From assembly GCA_030019255.1 (NCBI GenBank), contig JASEFK010000018.1:420-46751 (forward strand): a stretch of DNA of 46,332 bases, given 5' to 3'. Under the pieces are notes generated by a model that searched no databases, was not told the DNA's origin, and saw only the letters and a program-made list of their open reading frames with translations. Origin of the DNA: Actinomycetota bacterium. Its GTDB lineage: Bacteria; Actinomycetota; Geothermincolia; Geothermincolales; RBG-13-55-18. Position 1 is the stretch's first letter, and each line of letters starts with the position of its first letter. This document shows positions 1 to 9,266 of the stretch, in pieces. Position numbers and translations under genes: made by a program.

Positions 1-164
1 CCATCTCCACCCCCTCGGGGAGGGTGATGGTCATGCCCGGGGACAACACGGAGATGAACGTGGAGCTCATCTACCCCATCGCCATGGAGGAGGGCCTGCG
101 CTTCGCCATCCGCGAGGGCGGCCGTACGGTGGGGGCCGGAAGGGTGGTGGAGATAATCCGGTAG
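1..164 (+). CDS. tuf: Elongation factor Tu, C-terminal end (partial)
   Basis: This is the 3' end of the GTPase that delivers aminoacyl-tRNA to the ribosome; the gene begins before the window. The reading frame has codons starting at position 3 and ends at TAG 162-164. The translated end includes [19 protein letters not shown] and finishes with [14 protein letters not shown], the classic C-terminal beta-barrel (domain 3) signature of EF-Tu. rpsJ follows 24 bases later, the usual str-to-S10 operon junction, so the two are probably co-transcribed. Confidence 0.97.
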   Translation, partial: ISTPSGRVMVMPGDNTEMNVELIYPIAMEEGLRFAIREGGRTVGAGRVVEIIR

Positions 165-188
165 GCGAGAAACCCGAGGTTTAGTGGA

Positions 189-503
189 ATGGCCAAGCCC
201 AGGCAAAAGATAAGAATAAGGTTAAAGGCGTACGACCACGAGATAATCGACCGCTCCGCGAAGCAGATCGTGGAGACGGCCAAGCGGACGGGAGCTTCCA
301 TCTCGGGGCCGGTTCCCCTGCCCACCGAGAAGCACGTGTACTGCGTGATCCGCTCCCCGCACGTGAACAAGGATTCGCGGGAGCACTTCGAGATGCGGGT
401 CCACAAGAGGCTTATAGATATACTGGACCCCACGCCGAAGACGGTGGACTCGCTGATGCGCATGGATCTTCCGGCGGGAGTGGATATCGAGATCAAGCTG
501 TGA
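189..503 (+). CDS. rpsJ: 30S ribosomal protein S10
   Basis: This is a small-subunit head protein that also acts as NusE in antitermination. It has 104 aa, the normal length. It opens [20 protein letters not shown], and the body has the S10 motif GPVPLPTEK and the end [12 protein letters not shown]. It starts with ATG behind a GAGG-type ribosome-binding site and is the first gene of the S10 block after tuf. Confidence 0.98.
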   Translation: MAKPRQKIRIRLKAYDHEIIDRSAKQIVETAKRTGASISGPVPLPTEKHVYCVIRSPHVNKDSREHFEMRVHKRLIDILDPTPKTVDSLMRMDLPAGVDIEIKL

Positions 504-567
504 CTCGTAGCGCGGTGGAGGCTGGAGGGCGCGGGAGCCGTCTTCGCGCCGTGGAGAGGTGGGAAAG

Positions 568-1230
568 TTGAAGGGAATCATCGGAAGAAAGATAGCCATG
601 ACGCAGATCTTCGCCGAGGACGGGAGGATCATCCCGGTCACGGTGGTGGAGGCCGGTCCCTGCACGGTTGTCCAGGTGAAGACGGTGGAGAAGGAGGGCT
701 ACAACGCCGTGCAGCTGGGATTCGGCCCGGTGCGCGAGAAGAAGGTGAACAAGCCGCTGCGCGGCCACTTCGAGAGCAAGGGCCTGGAGCCCCACCGGCA
801 CCTGGCGGAGATCCGGGTGGACGACCCCTCCGCCTACCAGGTGGGCCAGAAGGTCACCGTGGAGTCCTTCGCCAAGGGAGAGAGGGTGGACGTCACCGGA
901 AAGTCCAAGGGCAAGGGCTTCGCAGGAGTGGTCAAGCGGCACGGCTTCGGCGGGGGACCGGCTTCCCACGGGGCCCATTTCCACCGCGCCCCGGGTTCCA
1001 TCGGAGCCTGCGCCACGCCCTCCCGGGTGTTCCGGGGATCCCGCATGCCCGGCCGGATGGGGGGCGAGAGGGTCACCGCCCTCAACCTGGAGGTCGTGGA
1101 CGTGAAGCCGGAGCGCAACCTCCTGCTGCTCAAGGGCAGTGTTCCGGGTCCCAGGGGAGGGCTCCTGGTCATCCGGGAATCGGTCAAGGGACGTCGCAAG
1201 CGAAGTAGGAAAGCCCACGTGCTGACCTGA
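568..1230 (+). CDS. rplC: 50S ribosomal protein L3
   Basis: L3 is a primary 23S rRNA-binding protein near the peptidyl-transferase centre. With the start used here it has 220 aa and opens [15 protein letters not shown]. An in-frame GTG lies at 559, but the GAGGTGG at 556-562 would overlap it and sits correctly about 5 bases before TTG 568, so TTG 568 is preferred. The central [19 protein letters not shown] and the [20 protein letters not shown] loop are diagnostic of L3. Confidence 0.96.
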   Translation: MKGIIGRKIAMTQIFAEDGRIIPVTVVEAGPCTVVQVKTVEKEGYNAVQLGFGPVREKKVNKPLRGHFESKGLEPHRHLAEIRVDDPSAYQVGQKVTVESFAKGERVDVTGKSKGKGFAGVVKRHGFGGGPASHGAHFHRAPGSIGACATPSRVFRGSRMPGRMGGERVTALNLEVVDVKPERNLLLLKGSVPGPRGGLLVIRESVKGRRKRSRKAHVLT

Positions 1231-1240
1231 GAGGACGAGG

Positions 1241-1891
1241 ATGGAGCAGGTCATGAAGTCGGTTCCGGTCTACGACCTGGAGGGAAACAAGACGGGTGAG
1301 GTCCAGCTGAAGGACTACTACTTCGGCTGCGAAATAAACATCCCCGTCATGCACCTGGTGGTCCGGCGCCAGCTGGCCGCCGCCCGCCGGGGCACCGCTT
1401 CCACCAAGAACCGCAGCGCGGTCAGCGGGGGCGGCCGGAAGCCCTGGCGCCAGAAGGGGACGGGAAGGGCCCGTGCTGGCTCCATCCGCTCGCCCCTCTG
1501 GCGGGGAGGAGGCACCGTGCACGGCCCGCAACCCCGGGACCACAGCTTCAAGGTAAACCGCAAGGTTCGGAGGCTGGCCCTGCGCTCGGCCCTGAGCGCC
1601 CGGGCCGGCGAGGACCGGGTGATGGTACTCGAGGACTTCACCTTCTCCGAGCCCAAGACCAAGTTGGCGGCGGCGGTGTTCCGGGCCCTGGGGGTGGAAG
1701 ACAACGTGCTCCTGGTGCTGCCGGAGGAGGACGAGAACGTGGTCAAGTCCATGCGCAACCTTCCCTTCGTGGAGGTCATCCGGGTGGAGGACCTGAACAC
1801 TTACGACGTGCTGGCTAACGACCGGGTGATCTTCACCCGTAGCTCGCTGGACAGGCTGCAGGAGGGGGTGCAGGATGAAGGATCCGCGTGA
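1241..1891 (+). CDS. rplD: 50S ribosomal protein L4
   Basis: L4 lines the peptide exit tunnel. This one has 216 aa and shows the L4 tunnel-loop signature (GGRKPWRQKGTGRARAGSIR, about residues 66-85) and the terminal domain ending with VYDVLANDRVIFTRSSLDRL-like sequence. ATG 1241 follows GAGG at 1231-1234. A second ATG at 1253 would give a start closer to the family norm (MKSVPVYDLEG). The 3' end overlaps rplW by 17 bases, suggesting translational coupling. Confidence 0.96.
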   Translation: MEQVMKSVPVYDLEGNKTGEVQLKDYYFGCEINIPVMHLVVRRQLAAARRGTASTKNRSAVSGGGRKPWRQKGTGRARAGSIRSPLWRGGGTVHGPQPRDHSFKVNRKVRRLALRSALSARAGEDRVMVLEDFTFSEPKTKLAAAVFRALGVEDNVLLVLPEEDENVVKSMRNLPFVEVIRVEDLNTYDVLANDRVIFTRSSLDRLQEGVQDEGSA

Positions 1892-2168
1892 TGTCATCAT
1901 CCGGCCGGTGATCTCCGAGAAGAGCTATAACCTCCTGGATCAGAACAAGTACACCTTCGAGGTACATCCCAAGGCGCGGAAAACGGAGATCCGCCAGGCG
2001 GTGGAGCAGATCTTTAACGTTAAGGTCACCGGGGTGAATACGATAAAGGTTCCTCCCAAGCCGCGCCGCAGGGGTTGGACCTCAGGGCGCACGGCGGCGA
2101 GGAAGAAGGCCGTGGTAACCCTGGCGCCGGGGTACAGCATCGAGTTCTTCGAGGGACCGCTGGGTTGA
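1875..2168 (+). CDS. rplW: 50S ribosomal protein L23
   Basis: L23 sits at the tunnel exit and docks SRP and trigger factor. It has 97 aa, with the typical opening MKDPRDVIIRPVISEKSY and the VNTIKVPPKPRRRG loop. Its ATG lies inside the end of rplD after GGGGGTGCAGG, so the overlap probably couples the two translations. Confidence 0.97.
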   Translation: MKDPRDVIIRPVISEKSYNLLDQNKYTFEVHPKARKTEIRQAVEQIFNVKVTGVNTIKVPPKPRRRGWTSGRTAARKKAVVTLAPGYSIEFFEGPLG

Positions 2169-2189
2169 TGGAAAAAGGATGGTAAAAAA

Positions 2190-3017
2190 ATGGGTATTAA
2201 GAGATATAAGCCGACCTCGCCGGGAAGGAGGTTCACCGTTCTATCCGACTTCCAGGAAATTACCAAGAAGGAGCCGGAGAGGAGCCTCCTTGCCCCCCTG
2301 AACTACAAGGCGGGTCGCAATAACCGGGGACGCATAACCACCCGCCACAAGGGTGGTCGGGTGAAGAGGCGCTACCGGATCATCGATTTCAAGCGGGACA
2401 AGGACGGAATCCCGGCCAAGGTGGTGGCCATAGAGTACGATCCCAACCGTACCGCGCGCATCGCTCTGCTGCACTATGAGGACGGGGAGAAGCGCTATAT
2501 CCTGGCTCCTCTGAACCTCAAGGTGGGAGACCGGGTGATGTCGGGTCCGGATGCGGATATCAAGCCGGGCAACGCCCTACCCCTCTCGGCCATACCCGTG
2601 GGAACCACCATCCACAACATCGAACTCAAGCCGGGAGCGGGGGGGAAGATGGTGCGCGCCGCGGGGGGCGCCGCCCAGCTTATGGCCAAGGAGGGTGAGT
2701 TCGCCCACATAAGGCTCCCCTCAAGCGAGGTGCGCCTGGTGAGCCTGAAGTGCCGGGCCACGGTGGGCCAGCTGGGCAACGTGGAACACGAGCTGCAGAG
2801 CGAGGGCAAGGCGGGACGGGGCCGCTGGAAGGGCCGCCGTCCCACGGTGCGCGGAACGGTGATGAACCCCGTGGATCATCCCCACGGGGGAGGGGAGGGC
2901 AAGTCCTCCGCCGGGCGGCACCCGGTGACCCCCTGGGGCAAACCCACTCTGGGGTACCGGACGCGGAAGAAGAACAAGCCCTCCAACAAGTACATCGTGC
3001 GTAGGCGGAAGAGCTGA
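2190..3017 (+). CDS. rplB: 50S ribosomal protein L2
   Basis: L2 is a universally conserved 23S-binding protein needed for subunit association and peptidyl-transferase activity. It has 275 aa, the normal length. It carries the family signature [17 protein letters not shown] near residue 50 and the functional loop [14 protein letters not shown] near residue 225, containing the conserved histidine. The C-terminus is the usual basic [18 protein letters not shown]. Confidence 0.98.
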   Translation: MGIKRYKPTSPGRRFTVLSDFQEITKKEPERSLLAPLNYKAGRNNRGRITTRHKGGRVKRRYRIIDFKRDKDGIPAKVVAIEYDPNRTARIALLHYEDGEKRYILAPLNLKVGDRVMSGPDADIKPGNALPLSAIPVGTTIHNIELKPGAGGKMVRAAGGAAQLMAKEGEFAHIRLPSSEVRLVSLKCRATVGQLGNVEHELQSEGKAGRGRWKGRRPTVRGTVMNPVDHPHGGGEGKSSAGRHPVTPWGKPTLGYRTRKKNKPSNKYIVRRRKS

Positions 3018-3032
3018 GAGAGGGAGGTAGCC

Positions 3033-3317
3033 TTGGGCAGGTCTTTGAAGAAAGGACCCTACATAGACGAGAAGCTCTATTTCAAGATCGAGGAGCTTAA
3101 CCGGCGTAATGAGAAGAGGGTCATCAAGACCTGGTCCCGCAGATCGACCATCTTCCCAGAGATGGTGGGGCACACTATCGCCGTTTACGACGGGAAGAGG
3201 CACGTTCCGGTGTATATAACCGAGAACATGGTGGGGCACAAGCTGGGGGAGTTCGCTCCCACCCGACGCCGCACCAAGCACGGGCACGCCCACGAGAGGC
3301 CCACCCGGTTGAAGTAG
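3033..3317 (+). CDS. rpsS: 30S ribosomal protein S19
   Basis: S19 is a head protein that contacts the A-site finger and tRNA. It has 94 aa: [15 protein letters not shown] at the start and the motif [17 protein letters not shown] near the end. The start is TTG 3033, 5 bases after AGGGAGG (3021-3027). No ATG or GTG fits better, so this is a real TTG start. Confidence 0.96.
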   Translation: MGRSLKKGPYIDEKLYFKIEELNRRNEKRVIKTWSRRSTIFPEMVGHTIAVYDGKRHVPVYITENMVGHKLGEFAPTRRRTKHGHAHERPTRLK

Positions 3318-3345
3318 TAGCCGAAGGAAAGGCAGGAGACGGAAC

Positions 3346-3768
3346 ATGGCCGAGGTTCAGGAAGGCGGCGTGACGGTCCGGGCGGTGGCCCGTTACGTGA
3401 GGGTCTCCCCCTACAAGGCGCGCCAGGTGGCCGACCAGATCCGGGGGAAGGACCTGGAGGAAGCTCGCTACATAATCCGGTTCTCCCCCAAGGCCGCGGC
3501 GCGCCTGGTGGGCAAGGTGCTGGAGTCCGCGGTGGCCAACGCGGAGAACAACAACGGCCTGCGGGCCGAGGACCTGGTGGTGGTCAACTGCTACGTGGAT
3601 GAGGGTCCCACTCTGAAGAGGTGGAGGCCGCGGGCCCTGGGAAGGGCCACCCGTATCCGCAAGCGCACCAGCCACATCACGGTGGTCCTGGGCGAGAGGG
3701 AGGGCCTTGAGGGAAGCGGCAGGCGACGCGGCGGTCGCGGCCGCTCCGGAGCGCGAAGGAAAGGATGA
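3346..3768 (+). CDS. rplV: 50S ribosomal protein L22
   Basis: L22 lines the exit tunnel. The core (residues about 8-122) is standard: [20 protein letters not shown], then the conserved [12 protein letters not shown] and the beta-hairpin [20 protein letters not shown]. The last 18 or so residues are an extra Gly/Arg-rich basic tail ([18 protein letters not shown]), making the protein 140 aa against about 110 in E. coli. Such tails are common in actinobacteria. rpsC begins 7 bases after the stop. Confidence 0.96.
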   Translation: MAEVQEGGVTVRAVARYVRVSPYKARQVADQIRGKDLEEARYIIRFSPKAAARLVGKVLESAVANAENNNGLRAEDLVVVNCYVDEGPTLKRWRPRALGRATRIRKRTSHITVVLGEREGLEGSGRRRGGRGRSGARRKG

Positions 3769-3775
3769 AGTAGGC

Positions 3776-4582
3776 GTGGGTCAGAAGGTTCATCCGTACG
3801 GTTTCCGTCTAGGGATCATCTATGACTGGAAGTCCCGCTGGTTCGCCACCCGGGATTACGCCGACCTCCTCCAGGAGGACCTGGCCATACGGCGCTACAT
3901 CCGGGAATACATGAAGAGGGCGGCCATATCCCGGGTGGAGATCGAGCGCACTTCCAAACGGGTCAAGGTGGACATCTTCACCGCCCGTCCGGGAATCGTC
4001 ATCGGCCGCCGGGGCGCGGAGGTGGACCGCATCAAGCGGGACCTCTCCGAGATGACCGGCAAGGATGTCCAGGTGAACATCCAGGAGATCGACACGCCGG
4101 AGCTGGACGCCTTCCTCGTGGCCCAAAACGTGGCCGAGCAGCTGGAGGGCAGGGTGTCCTTCCGGAGGGCCATGAAGAGGGCGGTACAGAACGCCATCCG
4201 CGCCGGGGCCAAGGGAATCAAGATTTCCTGTGCCGGGAGGCTGGGGGGAGCGGAGATGGCCCGGACGGAGTGGTACCGGGAGGGAAGGGTGCCCCTGCAG
4301 ACCCTGCGCGCGGACATCGATTACGGCTTCTGCGTGGCCCGCACCACCTTCGGGGTCATCGGGGTCAAGGTATGGATATACAAGGGACTCATTGGCGAGC
4401 CGGACCGGAAGTCCAGGGAGAAGGCCGTGGAGGAGAAGCGTCCCCTGGGCGTGGCGGCGGGTACGCTCGTGGAGGCGGAGCCCGAGGAAGAGGAGGAGGC
4501 GCTTCGGGAGCCCGCGGCCGGGCCGGAGGAGGACGAGGACTACGATTACCGGGAGGTTGAAGCTGATGCTGATGCCTCGTAA
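3776..4582 (+). CDS. rpsC: 30S ribosomal protein S3 with acidic C-terminal extension
   Basis: S3 is a head protein with a KH domain that forms the mRNA entry site. The start is GTG 3776 ([18 protein letters not shown]). The KH motif [20 protein letters not shown] lies near residue 75, and the C-terminal core [17 protein letters not shown] is present. It has 268 aa, about 35 more than E. coli S3. The extra tail after residue about 225 is Glu/Asp-rich (for example PEEEEEAL and PEEDEDYDY), unlike the basic body. The 3' end overlaps rplP by 17 bases. Confidence 0.96.
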   Translation: MGQKVHPYGFRLGIIYDWKSRWFATRDYADLLQEDLAIRRYIREYMKRAAISRVEIERTSKRVKVDIFTARPGIVIGRRGAEVDRIKRDLSEMTGKDVQVNIQEIDTPELDAFLVAQNVAEQLEGRVSFRRAMKRAVQNAIRAGAKGIKISCAGRLGGAEMARTEWYREGRVPLQTLRADIDYGFCVARTTFGVIGVKVWIYKGLIGEPDRKSREKAVEEKRPLGVAAGTLVEAEPEEEEEALREPAAGPEEDEDYDYREVEADADAS

Positions 4583-4988
4583 GATCAGACACCGCAAGGT
4601 GCAACGTGGGAGGCTCAAGGGCCGGTCCAAGGGAGGCACGGAGGTCCACTTCGGGGATTATGGGCTGCAGGCCCTGGAACCGGCCTGGGTCACGGCCCGT
4701 CAGATCGAAGCGGCCAGGGTAGCCATCACCCGTCACGTGAAGAGAAGCGGGAAGGTGTGGATCAACATCTTTCCCGACAAGCCGGTATCCAAGAAACCTG
4801 CCGAGACGCGCATGGGTAGCGGAAAGGGCAACCCCGACCACTGGGTAGCGGTGGTCAAGCCCGGAAGGGTGATGTTCGAGCTTGCCGGGGTCCCCGAGCA
4901 TGTGGCCCAGGAGGCCATGCGCCGGGCGGCCCACAAGATGCCCATGAAATGCCGTTTCGTAAAACGTGTTGGCATGGGTGGTGAGTGA
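4566..4988 (+). CDS. rplP: 50S ribosomal protein L16
   Basis: L16 organises the A-site region of the 50S subunit. It has 140 aa and starts [19 protein letters not shown] at ATG 4566, 9 bases after GGGAGG (4551-4556). The frame is open far upstream, but that is only a shadow of rpsC. The conserved [20 protein letters not shown] and [19 protein letters not shown] motifs are present. Start and rpsC stop overlap. Confidence 0.96.
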   Translation: MLMPRKIRHRKVQRGRLKGRSKGGTEVHFGDYGLQALEPAWVTARQIEAARVAITRHVKRSGKVWINIFPDKPVSKKPAETRMGSGKGNPDHWVAVVKPGRVMFELAGVPEHVAQEAMRRAAHKMPMKCRFVKRVGMGGE

Positions 4989-4990
4989 GC

Positions 4991-5197
4991 ATGGTAAAGG
5001 CCAGGGAGCTTCGCCAGTATTCATACGAGGAGCTGTTGCAGAAGCTGCGGGAGGCCAAGGAGGAGCTCTTCAACCTCCGCTTCCAGGCGGCCACCGGGCA
5101 GCTAGACAATACGGCGCGCATCAAGGAGACCAAGAAGGACATCGCGCGCATCTGCACGGTCATCCGAGAGTACGAGATGAGCGAGAAAGCCGGGTAA
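4991..5197 (+). CDS. rpmC: 50S ribosomal protein L29
   Basis: L29 is a small helical protein near the tunnel exit. It has 68 aa: [19 protein letters not shown], then [19 protein letters not shown], the L29 signature. ATG 4991 is preferred over an in-frame GTG at 4985, because the GGGTGG upstream gives workable spacing only for the ATG. It lies 2 bases after the rplP stop. Confidence 0.95.
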   Translation: MVKARELRQYSYEELLQKLREAKEELFNLRFQAATGQLDNTARIKETKKDIARICTVIREYEMSEKAG

Positions 5198-5225
5198 GGC
5201 CGGGTGAAAGGAAGGGAACCGGAGG

Positions 5226-5486
5226 ATGGCGGAACGGACGACGCGGAGAAAGGTGCGCATGGGCACGGTGGTCTCCGACAAGATGGACAAGACCATCGTG
5301 GTCAAGGTGGAGACGCGCATGCCCCACCCGCTGTACGGCAAGATCGTGACCCGCAGCAAGAAGTACAAGGCGCACGACGAGGAGAACCGCTGCCGGGTGG
5401 GTGACGTGGTGAAGATCATGGAGACCAGGCCCCTGTCCCGCACCAAGCGCTGGAGGCTGCTGGAGATCGTGGAACGTGCGGAGTAG
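5226..5486 (+). CDS. rpsQ: 30S ribosomal protein S17
   Basis: S17 is a primary 16S rRNA-binding protein with an OB fold. It has 86 aa, with the diagnostic [17 protein letters not shown] and [19 protein letters not shown] segments and the end [21 protein letters not shown] 5226 follows GGAACCGGAGG at normal spacing. Confidence 0.97.
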   Translation: MAERTTRRKVRMGTVVSDKMDKTIVVKVETRMPHPLYGKIVTRSKKYKAHDEENRCRVGDVVKIMETRPLSRTKRWRLLEIVERAE

Positions 5487-5517
5487 GCGAAAGCGGTCCG
5501 CGGTTCGGAGGTAGGAG

Positions 5518-5886
5518 ATGATACAGCAGGAATCGCGAGTGAAGATAGCCGACAACACGGGCGCCCGTGAGCTCCTGGTGATCAAGGTCCTGGGGGGTTC
5601 CGGGAGGCGCTATGCCGGCGTGGGGGACATCGTGGTGGGCACGGTGAAGTCAGCCATCCCCGGTGGGTCGGTGAAAAAGGGCGACGTGGTGAAGGCGGTG
5701 GTGGTGCGCACCAAGAAGGAGAGGCGGCGCAAGGACGGATCCTACATCAAGTTCGACGAAAACGCAGTGGTGCTGATCAACGAGGCCAAGGATCCACGGG
5801 GCACGCGCATCTTCGGCCCGGTGGCCAGGGAGCTTCGGGAGAAGAAGTTCATGAAGATCGTCTCCCTGGCCCCGGAGGTCCTTTGA
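5518..5886 (+). CDS. rplN: 50S ribosomal protein L14
   Basis: L14 is part of inter-subunit bridges B5 and B8 and the binding site of RsfS. It has 122 aa, the usual length: [20 protein letters not shown] at the start and [20 protein letters not shown] near the end. ATG 5518 follows GGAGGTAGGAG. Confidence 0.98.
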   Translation: MIQQESRVKIADNTGARELLVIKVLGGSGRRYAGVGDIVVGTVKSAIPGGSVKKGDVVKAVVVRTKKERRRKDGSYIKFDENAVVLINEAKDPRGTRIFGPVARELREKKFMKIVSLAPEVL

Positions 5887-5913
5887 GCCGCGGACGGCGA
5901 GGAGTGGAAAAAG

Positions 5914-6234
5914 ATGGCAGGACTGAAGATAAAAAAGGGCGACCGGGTACAGGTGATCTCCGGGAAGGACCGGGGGAAGCAGGGCAAGGTCCTGCGCAGT
6001 TTCCCCCGGGAGAGACGGGTGATCGTGGAGGGCGTGAACCTGGTCAAGAGGCACACGCGGCCCAGCCAGGAGAACCCCCAGGGTGGGATCGTGACCAAGG
6101 AGGCGCCCATCCACGTCTCCAACGTGGCCCTGGTATGCGGGTCATGCAATCGGCCCATACGGGTGGCCTACCGGTTCGATTCCGAGGGCAACAAGCGGCG
6201 CTTCTGCCGCAAGTGCGGCGCGGACATCGACTGA
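5914..6234 (+). CDS. rplX: 50S ribosomal protein L24, zinc-ribbon form
   Basis: L24 is an early 23S assembly initiator with a KOW domain ([20 protein letters not shown], residues 7-26). It has 106 aa. The C-terminal part carries two Cys-x2-Cys pairs (C75/C78 and C98/C101) that look like a zinc ribbon, as in the longer actinobacterial and Firmicutes versions. Confidence 0.96.
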   Translation: MAGLKIKKGDRVQVISGKDRGKQGKVLRSFPRERRVIVEGVNLVKRHTRPSQENPQGGIVTKEAPIHVSNVALVCGSCNRPIRVAYRFDSEGNKRRFCRKCGADID

Positions 6235-6264
6235 GGATAAGGGATCTTGAACGAGGAAGGGAAC

Positions 6265-6810
6265 ATGGCTCCGAGGCTGAAGGAGAAATATCGCAAGGAA
6301 GTGGTGCCGGCCCTCAAGGAGAGGTTCGGGTACCGCAACGATATGGAGGTCCCGCGACTGGAGAAGATCGTGGTCAACATGGGAGTGGGAGAGGGAGCCC
6401 ACGACCCCAAGGCCATCGACGGGGCCATGAAGGACCTGGCACTGATCACCGGCCAGAAGCCCAAGCTGAACCGGGCCAAGAAGTCGGTGGCCGGCTTCAA
6501 GCTGCGAGCCGGGATGTCCGTAGGTTGCAAGGTCACCTTGCGGGGAGACCGCATGTACGAGTTCCTGGACCGACTTATGTCCCTGGCCATCCCGCGGGTG
6601 AGGGACTTCCGGGGGTTGAACCCCAAGTCCTTCGACGGGAGGGGTAATTTCACCATGGGGCTTGAGGAACAGCTGGTGTTTCCGGAGATAGACTACGACG
6701 ACATCGACAGGGTGAGAGGGATGGACATAACCATCGTGACCACGGCCAAGACTGACGAGGAGGGGCGGGCCCTGCTGGATGCGCTGGGCATGCCCTTCCG
6801 TGGCAAGTGA
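6265..6810 (+). CDS. rplE: 50S ribosomal protein L5
   Basis: L5 binds 5S rRNA and contacts the P-site tRNA. It has 181 aa from ATG 6265 ([19 protein letters not shown]). A TTG at 6247 is in frame, but GAGGAAGGG (6253-6261) lies between the two and favours the ATG. The conserved [34 protein letters not shown] and [17 protein letters not shown] segments are all present. Confidence 0.95.
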   Translation: MAPRLKEKYRKEVVPALKERFGYRNDMEVPRLEKIVVNMGVGEGAHDPKAIDGAMKDLALITGQKPKLNRAKKSVAGFKLRAGMSVGCKVTLRGDRMYEFLDRLMSLAIPRVRDFRGLNPKSFDGRGNFTMGLEEQLVFPEIDYDDIDRVRGMDITIVTTAKTDEEGRALLDALGMPFRGK

Positions 6811-6822
6811 GCAGGAGGCGGC

Positions 6823-7008
6823 ATGGCGAAGAAGTCCTTGATTGCCAAGCAGAAGAGACCTCCCAAGTACCGCACCCGGGCCTACAACCGTTGCAAACGT
6901 TGCGGGCGGCCGCGAGGGTATTTCCGCAAGTTCGAGCTCTGCCGCGTGTGCCTGCGCGAGCTGGCGCACGAGGGCGAGATCCCCGGGCTCACCAAGTCGA
7001 GTTGGTAA
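6823..7008 (+). CDS. rpsZ: 30S ribosomal protein S14, zinc-binding (type Z)
   Basis: This is the short, zinc-containing S14 (61 aa, [20 protein letters not shown]). Cys24, Cys27, Cys40 and Cys43 form the zinc site. It is the type usual in Gram-positive bacteria and thermophiles. It sits between rplE and rpsH, its standard place in the spc operon. If a zinc-free paralogue exists, it is elsewhere. Confidence 0.97.
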   Translation: MAKKSLIAKQKRPPKYRTRAYNRCKRCGRPRGYFRKFELCRVCLRELAHEGEIPGLTKSSW

Positions 7009-7021
7009 GGAGGCGATGGAG

Positions 7022-7420
7022 ATGACCATGACCGATCCCATCGCGGACATGCTGACCCGCATACGGAACGCCAGCGCCGCCCGTCACGAGTGGGTGGAGA
7101 TGCCCAATTCCAAGATGAAGCATTCCATCGCCGAGATACTGAAGAGGGAGGGATTCATCGCCGACTTCGAGGTGGTTAAGGGCAAGAGCTACGACACCCT
7201 CAGGATAAAGTTGGCCTACGGGCCCAACCGCGAATCCCTCATCAACGGGATCAAGCGCATCAGCAAGCCCGGCCTGCGGGTGTATGCCAAGAAGGCCCAG
7301 ATGCCGAGGGTGCTGGGAGGCCTGGGAATCGCCATCATTTCCACCTCCAAGGGCCTTCTGACCGACCGGGAGGCGCGGGAGAAGAACGTGGGAGGCGAGG
7401 TCATCGCCTACGTCTGGTGA
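7022..7420 (+). CDS. rpsH: 30S ribosomal protein S8
   Basis: S8 is a primary binder of the 16S central domain and the regulator of the spc operon in E. coli. From ATG 7022 it has 132 aa, the canonical length: [25 protein letters not shown] (7006-7013) lies 8 bases before this ATG but only 2 before an alternative ATG at 7016. The end [20 protein letters not shown] is the S8 signature. Confidence 0.96.
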   Translation: MTMTDPIADMLTRIRNASAARHEWVEMPNSKMKHSIAEILKREGFIADFEVVKGKSYDTLRIKLAYGPNRESLINGIKRISKPGLRVYAKKAQMPRVLGGLGIAIISTSKGLLTDREAREKNVGGEVIAYVW

Positions 7421-7460
7421 CGGAAAGGACGCAAAGCGGGATAAGCGCTGGAGGTAGCAG

Positions 7461-7997
7461 TTGTCCAGGATAGGCAGAATGCCCATACCCGTCCCGGAGG
7501 GGACGGAGGTGAGGATAGAGGGTAACCGGGTGACGGTGAAGGGCCCCAAGGGAGAGCTCACCCAGGAGTTCCACCCGGACATGATCATTGAGATGGAGGA
7601 GGGTGCCATCCGCGTGAGGCGACCCTCGGATTCCAAGTTCCACAAGTCGCTGCACGGCCTCACGCGCAGCCTGCTAGCCAACATGGTGGAGGGGGTCACT
7701 AGGGGGTTCGAGAAGAACCTGGAGATCCACGGGGTGGGCTACCGGGCGGTGGCCAAGGGCCCGGACATCGAGCTCTCCCTGGGTTTCTCCCACACCGTGC
7801 TGGTGAAGGCTCCCGAGGGGGTAGAATTCGAGCTGGTGACCCCCACCAAGATACGGGTGAAGGGGGCGGATAAGCAGAAGGTGGGGGAGATAGCGGCCAA
7901 GATAAGGGCGTTGCGCAAGCCCGATCCCTACAAGGGCAAGGGCATCCGTTACGCCGGGGAACAGATCCGGCGCAAGGCCGGCAAGGCCCTCAAGTAG
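7461..7997 (+). CDS. rplF: 50S ribosomal protein L6
   Basis: L6 sits near the sarcin-ricin loop and the factor-binding site. It has 178 aa, starting MSRIGRMPIPVPEGTEV at TTG 7461, 5 bases after GGAGGT. The second domain ends with the conserved KPDPYKGKGIRYAGE and RRKAGKALK. The very end of this gene seems to be part of the tandem duplication that follows. Confidence 0.97.
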   Translation: MSRIGRMPIPVPEGTEVRIEGNRVTVKGPKGELTQEFHPDMIIEMEEGAIRVRRPSDSKFHKSLHGLTRSLLANMVEGVTRGFEKNLEIHGVGYRAVAKGPDIELSLGFSHTVLVKAPEGVEFELVTPTKIRVKGADKQKVGEIAAKIRALRKPDPYKGKGIRYAGEQIRRKAGKALK

Positions 7998-8216
7998 TCG
8001 GAGAACGCCTCGATCCGGGGAATGGAGCGACGGGGCATGGACAAGGCCAAGGAAAAGAGGATGAAGAAGGAGCGCCGCCGTAAGCGAGTGTGCAAGCAGG
8101 GCCAGCCCCCGAAGTAGTGGTCGAGTGACTCGATTCCGGAAATGGAGCGGTAAGGTATGGACAAGGCCAAGGAAAAGAGGATGAAGAAGGAGCGCCGCCG
8201 TAAGCGGGTGCGCAAG
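7986..8216 (+). repeat. Tandem partial duplication of the rplF-rplR junction (period 120)
   Basis: Two copies of the rplF end, spacer and rplR start lie in tandem with an offset of exactly 120 bases. The clearest stretch is 8037-8086 against 8157-8206, identical over 50 bases, with two differences in the next 10. The spacers before each ATG are also alike (CTCGAT, CCGG and AATGGAGCG shared). Each copy is preceded by an AAGTAG stop context resembling the last codons of rplF. Spacer divergence with near-identical coding bases suggests the event is not brand new. Confidence 0.9.
8037..8117 (+). CDS. 26-codon chimeric micro-ORF: L18 N-terminus joined to an rplF-like end
   Basis: ATG 8037 to TAG 8115-8117 encodes 26 aa. 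The first 18 residues equal the first 18 of L18 ([18 protein letters not shown]), then it diverges (CKQGQPPK) and stops in a context resembling the end of rplF. It is the expected product of a tandem duplication joining rplR start to rplF end. GGAG at 8024-8027 and CGGGG before the ATG could serve as an RBS, as for true rplR. It may be translated into a very basic peptide or be a decaying remnant; the sequence cannot decide. Confidence 0.5.
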   Translation: MDKAKEKRMKKERRRKRVCKQGQPPK

Positions 8217-8519
8217 AAGATATTCGGCGTGCCGGAGAGGCCGAGGCTCTCGGTCTTCCGCAGCAACCGGCACATCTATGCCCAGATCATCGACGACACC
8301 GTAGGGCATACCCTGGCCAGCGCTTCCTCCATGGAGAAGGGTTTGGACCTGGAGGGGAAGAAGAAGACCGAGGTGGCCATGGAGGTGGGGCGTCTCCTGG
8401 CGGCCAGGGCCCGCGAGAAGGGAATCGTCAAGGTGGTCTTCGACCGGGGCGGCAATCTATATCACGGAAGGGTTAAGGCCCTGGCGGAGGGAGCCCGAGA
8501 GGGAGGACTGGAGTTCTGA
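8157..8519 (+). CDS. rplR: 50S ribosomal protein L18
   Basis: L18 binds 5S rRNA and brings it into the central protuberance. It has 120 aa: a very basic N-terminus, [20 protein letters not shown]-like core, and the closing [28 protein letters not shown]. This is the complete copy; a truncated 5' copy lies 120 bases upstream. GGAG (8144-8147) and TAAGG just before ATG are possible ribosome-binding sites. Confidence 0.97.
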   Translation: MDKAKEKRMKKERRRKRVRKKIFGVPERPRLSVFRSNRHIYAQIIDDTVGHTLASASSMEKGLDLEGKKKTEVAMEVGRLLAARAREKGIVKVVFDRGGNLYHGRVKALAEGAREGGLEF

Positions 8520-8553
8520 TGCCTTCCCGGATGGAAAGAGCTGGAGGTAATTC

Positions 8554-9072
8554 ATGCCCAAGATAGACCCGACCGTTCTCGAGCTGGAGGAGAAAGTCGT
8601 CCACATCAACCGCGTGGCCAAGGTAGTGAAGGGAGGGCGCCGCTTCAGCTTCACCGCCCTGGTGGTGGTGGGAGACAGGGCGGGCGTGGTTGGCTATGGC
8701 TATGGGAAGGCCCGTGAGGTCCCCCTGGCCATCCAGAAGGGCGTGGAGAAGGCCAAGCGCAACCTCTTCAAGGTCCCCACCAGGGGGACCACCATCCCCC
8801 ACCAGGTGGTGGGGAAGTTCGAGTCCTCGCGGGTTCTCCTTAAGCCGGCCAGCGAGGGGACCGGGGTCATAGCCGGAGGCCCGGTGCGCGCGGTGATCGA
8901 GCTAAGCGGCATCCAGGACGTGCTCACCAAGACCTACGGATCCCGCAACCCGGTCAACGTGGTCAAGGCCACCTTCGAGGGGCTTAAGGCCATCAGCCGG
9001 GCCCGGGAGGTGGCGGAGATAAGAAGGGCGCAGTTGCGCAAGGCCCGGGAGAAGGAGGCGGTTAAGGGATGA
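8554..9072 (+). CDS. rpsE: 30S ribosomal protein S5
   Basis: S5 acts in decoding fidelity and mRNA unwinding at the entry site. It has 172 aa. It shows the S5 double-stranded RNA-binding segment [20 protein letters not shown] and the C-terminal [19 protein letters not shown] and [19 protein letters not shown] 8554 follows GGAGG. Its stop overlaps the start of rpmD (ATGA). Confidence 0.97.
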   Translation: MPKIDPTVLELEEKVVHINRVAKVVKGGRRFSFTALVVVGDRAGVVGYGYGKAREVPLAIQKGVEKAKRNLFKVPTRGTTIPHQVVGKFESSRVLLKPASEGTGVIAGGPVRAVIELSGIQDVLTKTYGSRNPVNVVKATFEGLKAISRAREVAEIRRAQLRKAREKEAVKG

Positions 9073-9266
9073 GTGCGGAGGGGAGGAAGCTTCGCGTCAC
9101 CCTGGTGCGCAGCCTCATCGGCCGTCCTCCGAAACAGCGGCGCACCATAAGGGCCCTCGGGCTGAAGCGGATCAACCATTCCGTGGTCCACCGGGATACC
9201 CCGGAGATCAGGGGGATGGTCAGGCGGGTGACCCACCTGGTGAAAGTGGAACCCCTCGAGGAGTGA
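9069..9266 (+). CDS. rpmD: 50S ribosomal protein L30
   Basis: L30 is a small surface protein of the 50S subunit. It has 65 aa with the L30 pattern [19 protein letters not shown], then [20 protein letters not shown]. It overlaps rpsE by 4 bases (ATGA), consistent with coupled translation. An unusually long spacer of 155 bases follows before rplO. Confidence 0.96.
   Translation: MSAEGRKLRVTLVRSLIGRPPKQRRTIRALGLKRINHSVVHRDTPEIRGMVRRVTHLVKVEPLEE

Noticed and set aside
3707-3775. Upstream extension of rpsC
   Set aside because: It would overlap the end of rplV and add residues before the invariant MGQKVHP start; GTG 3776 fits the family.
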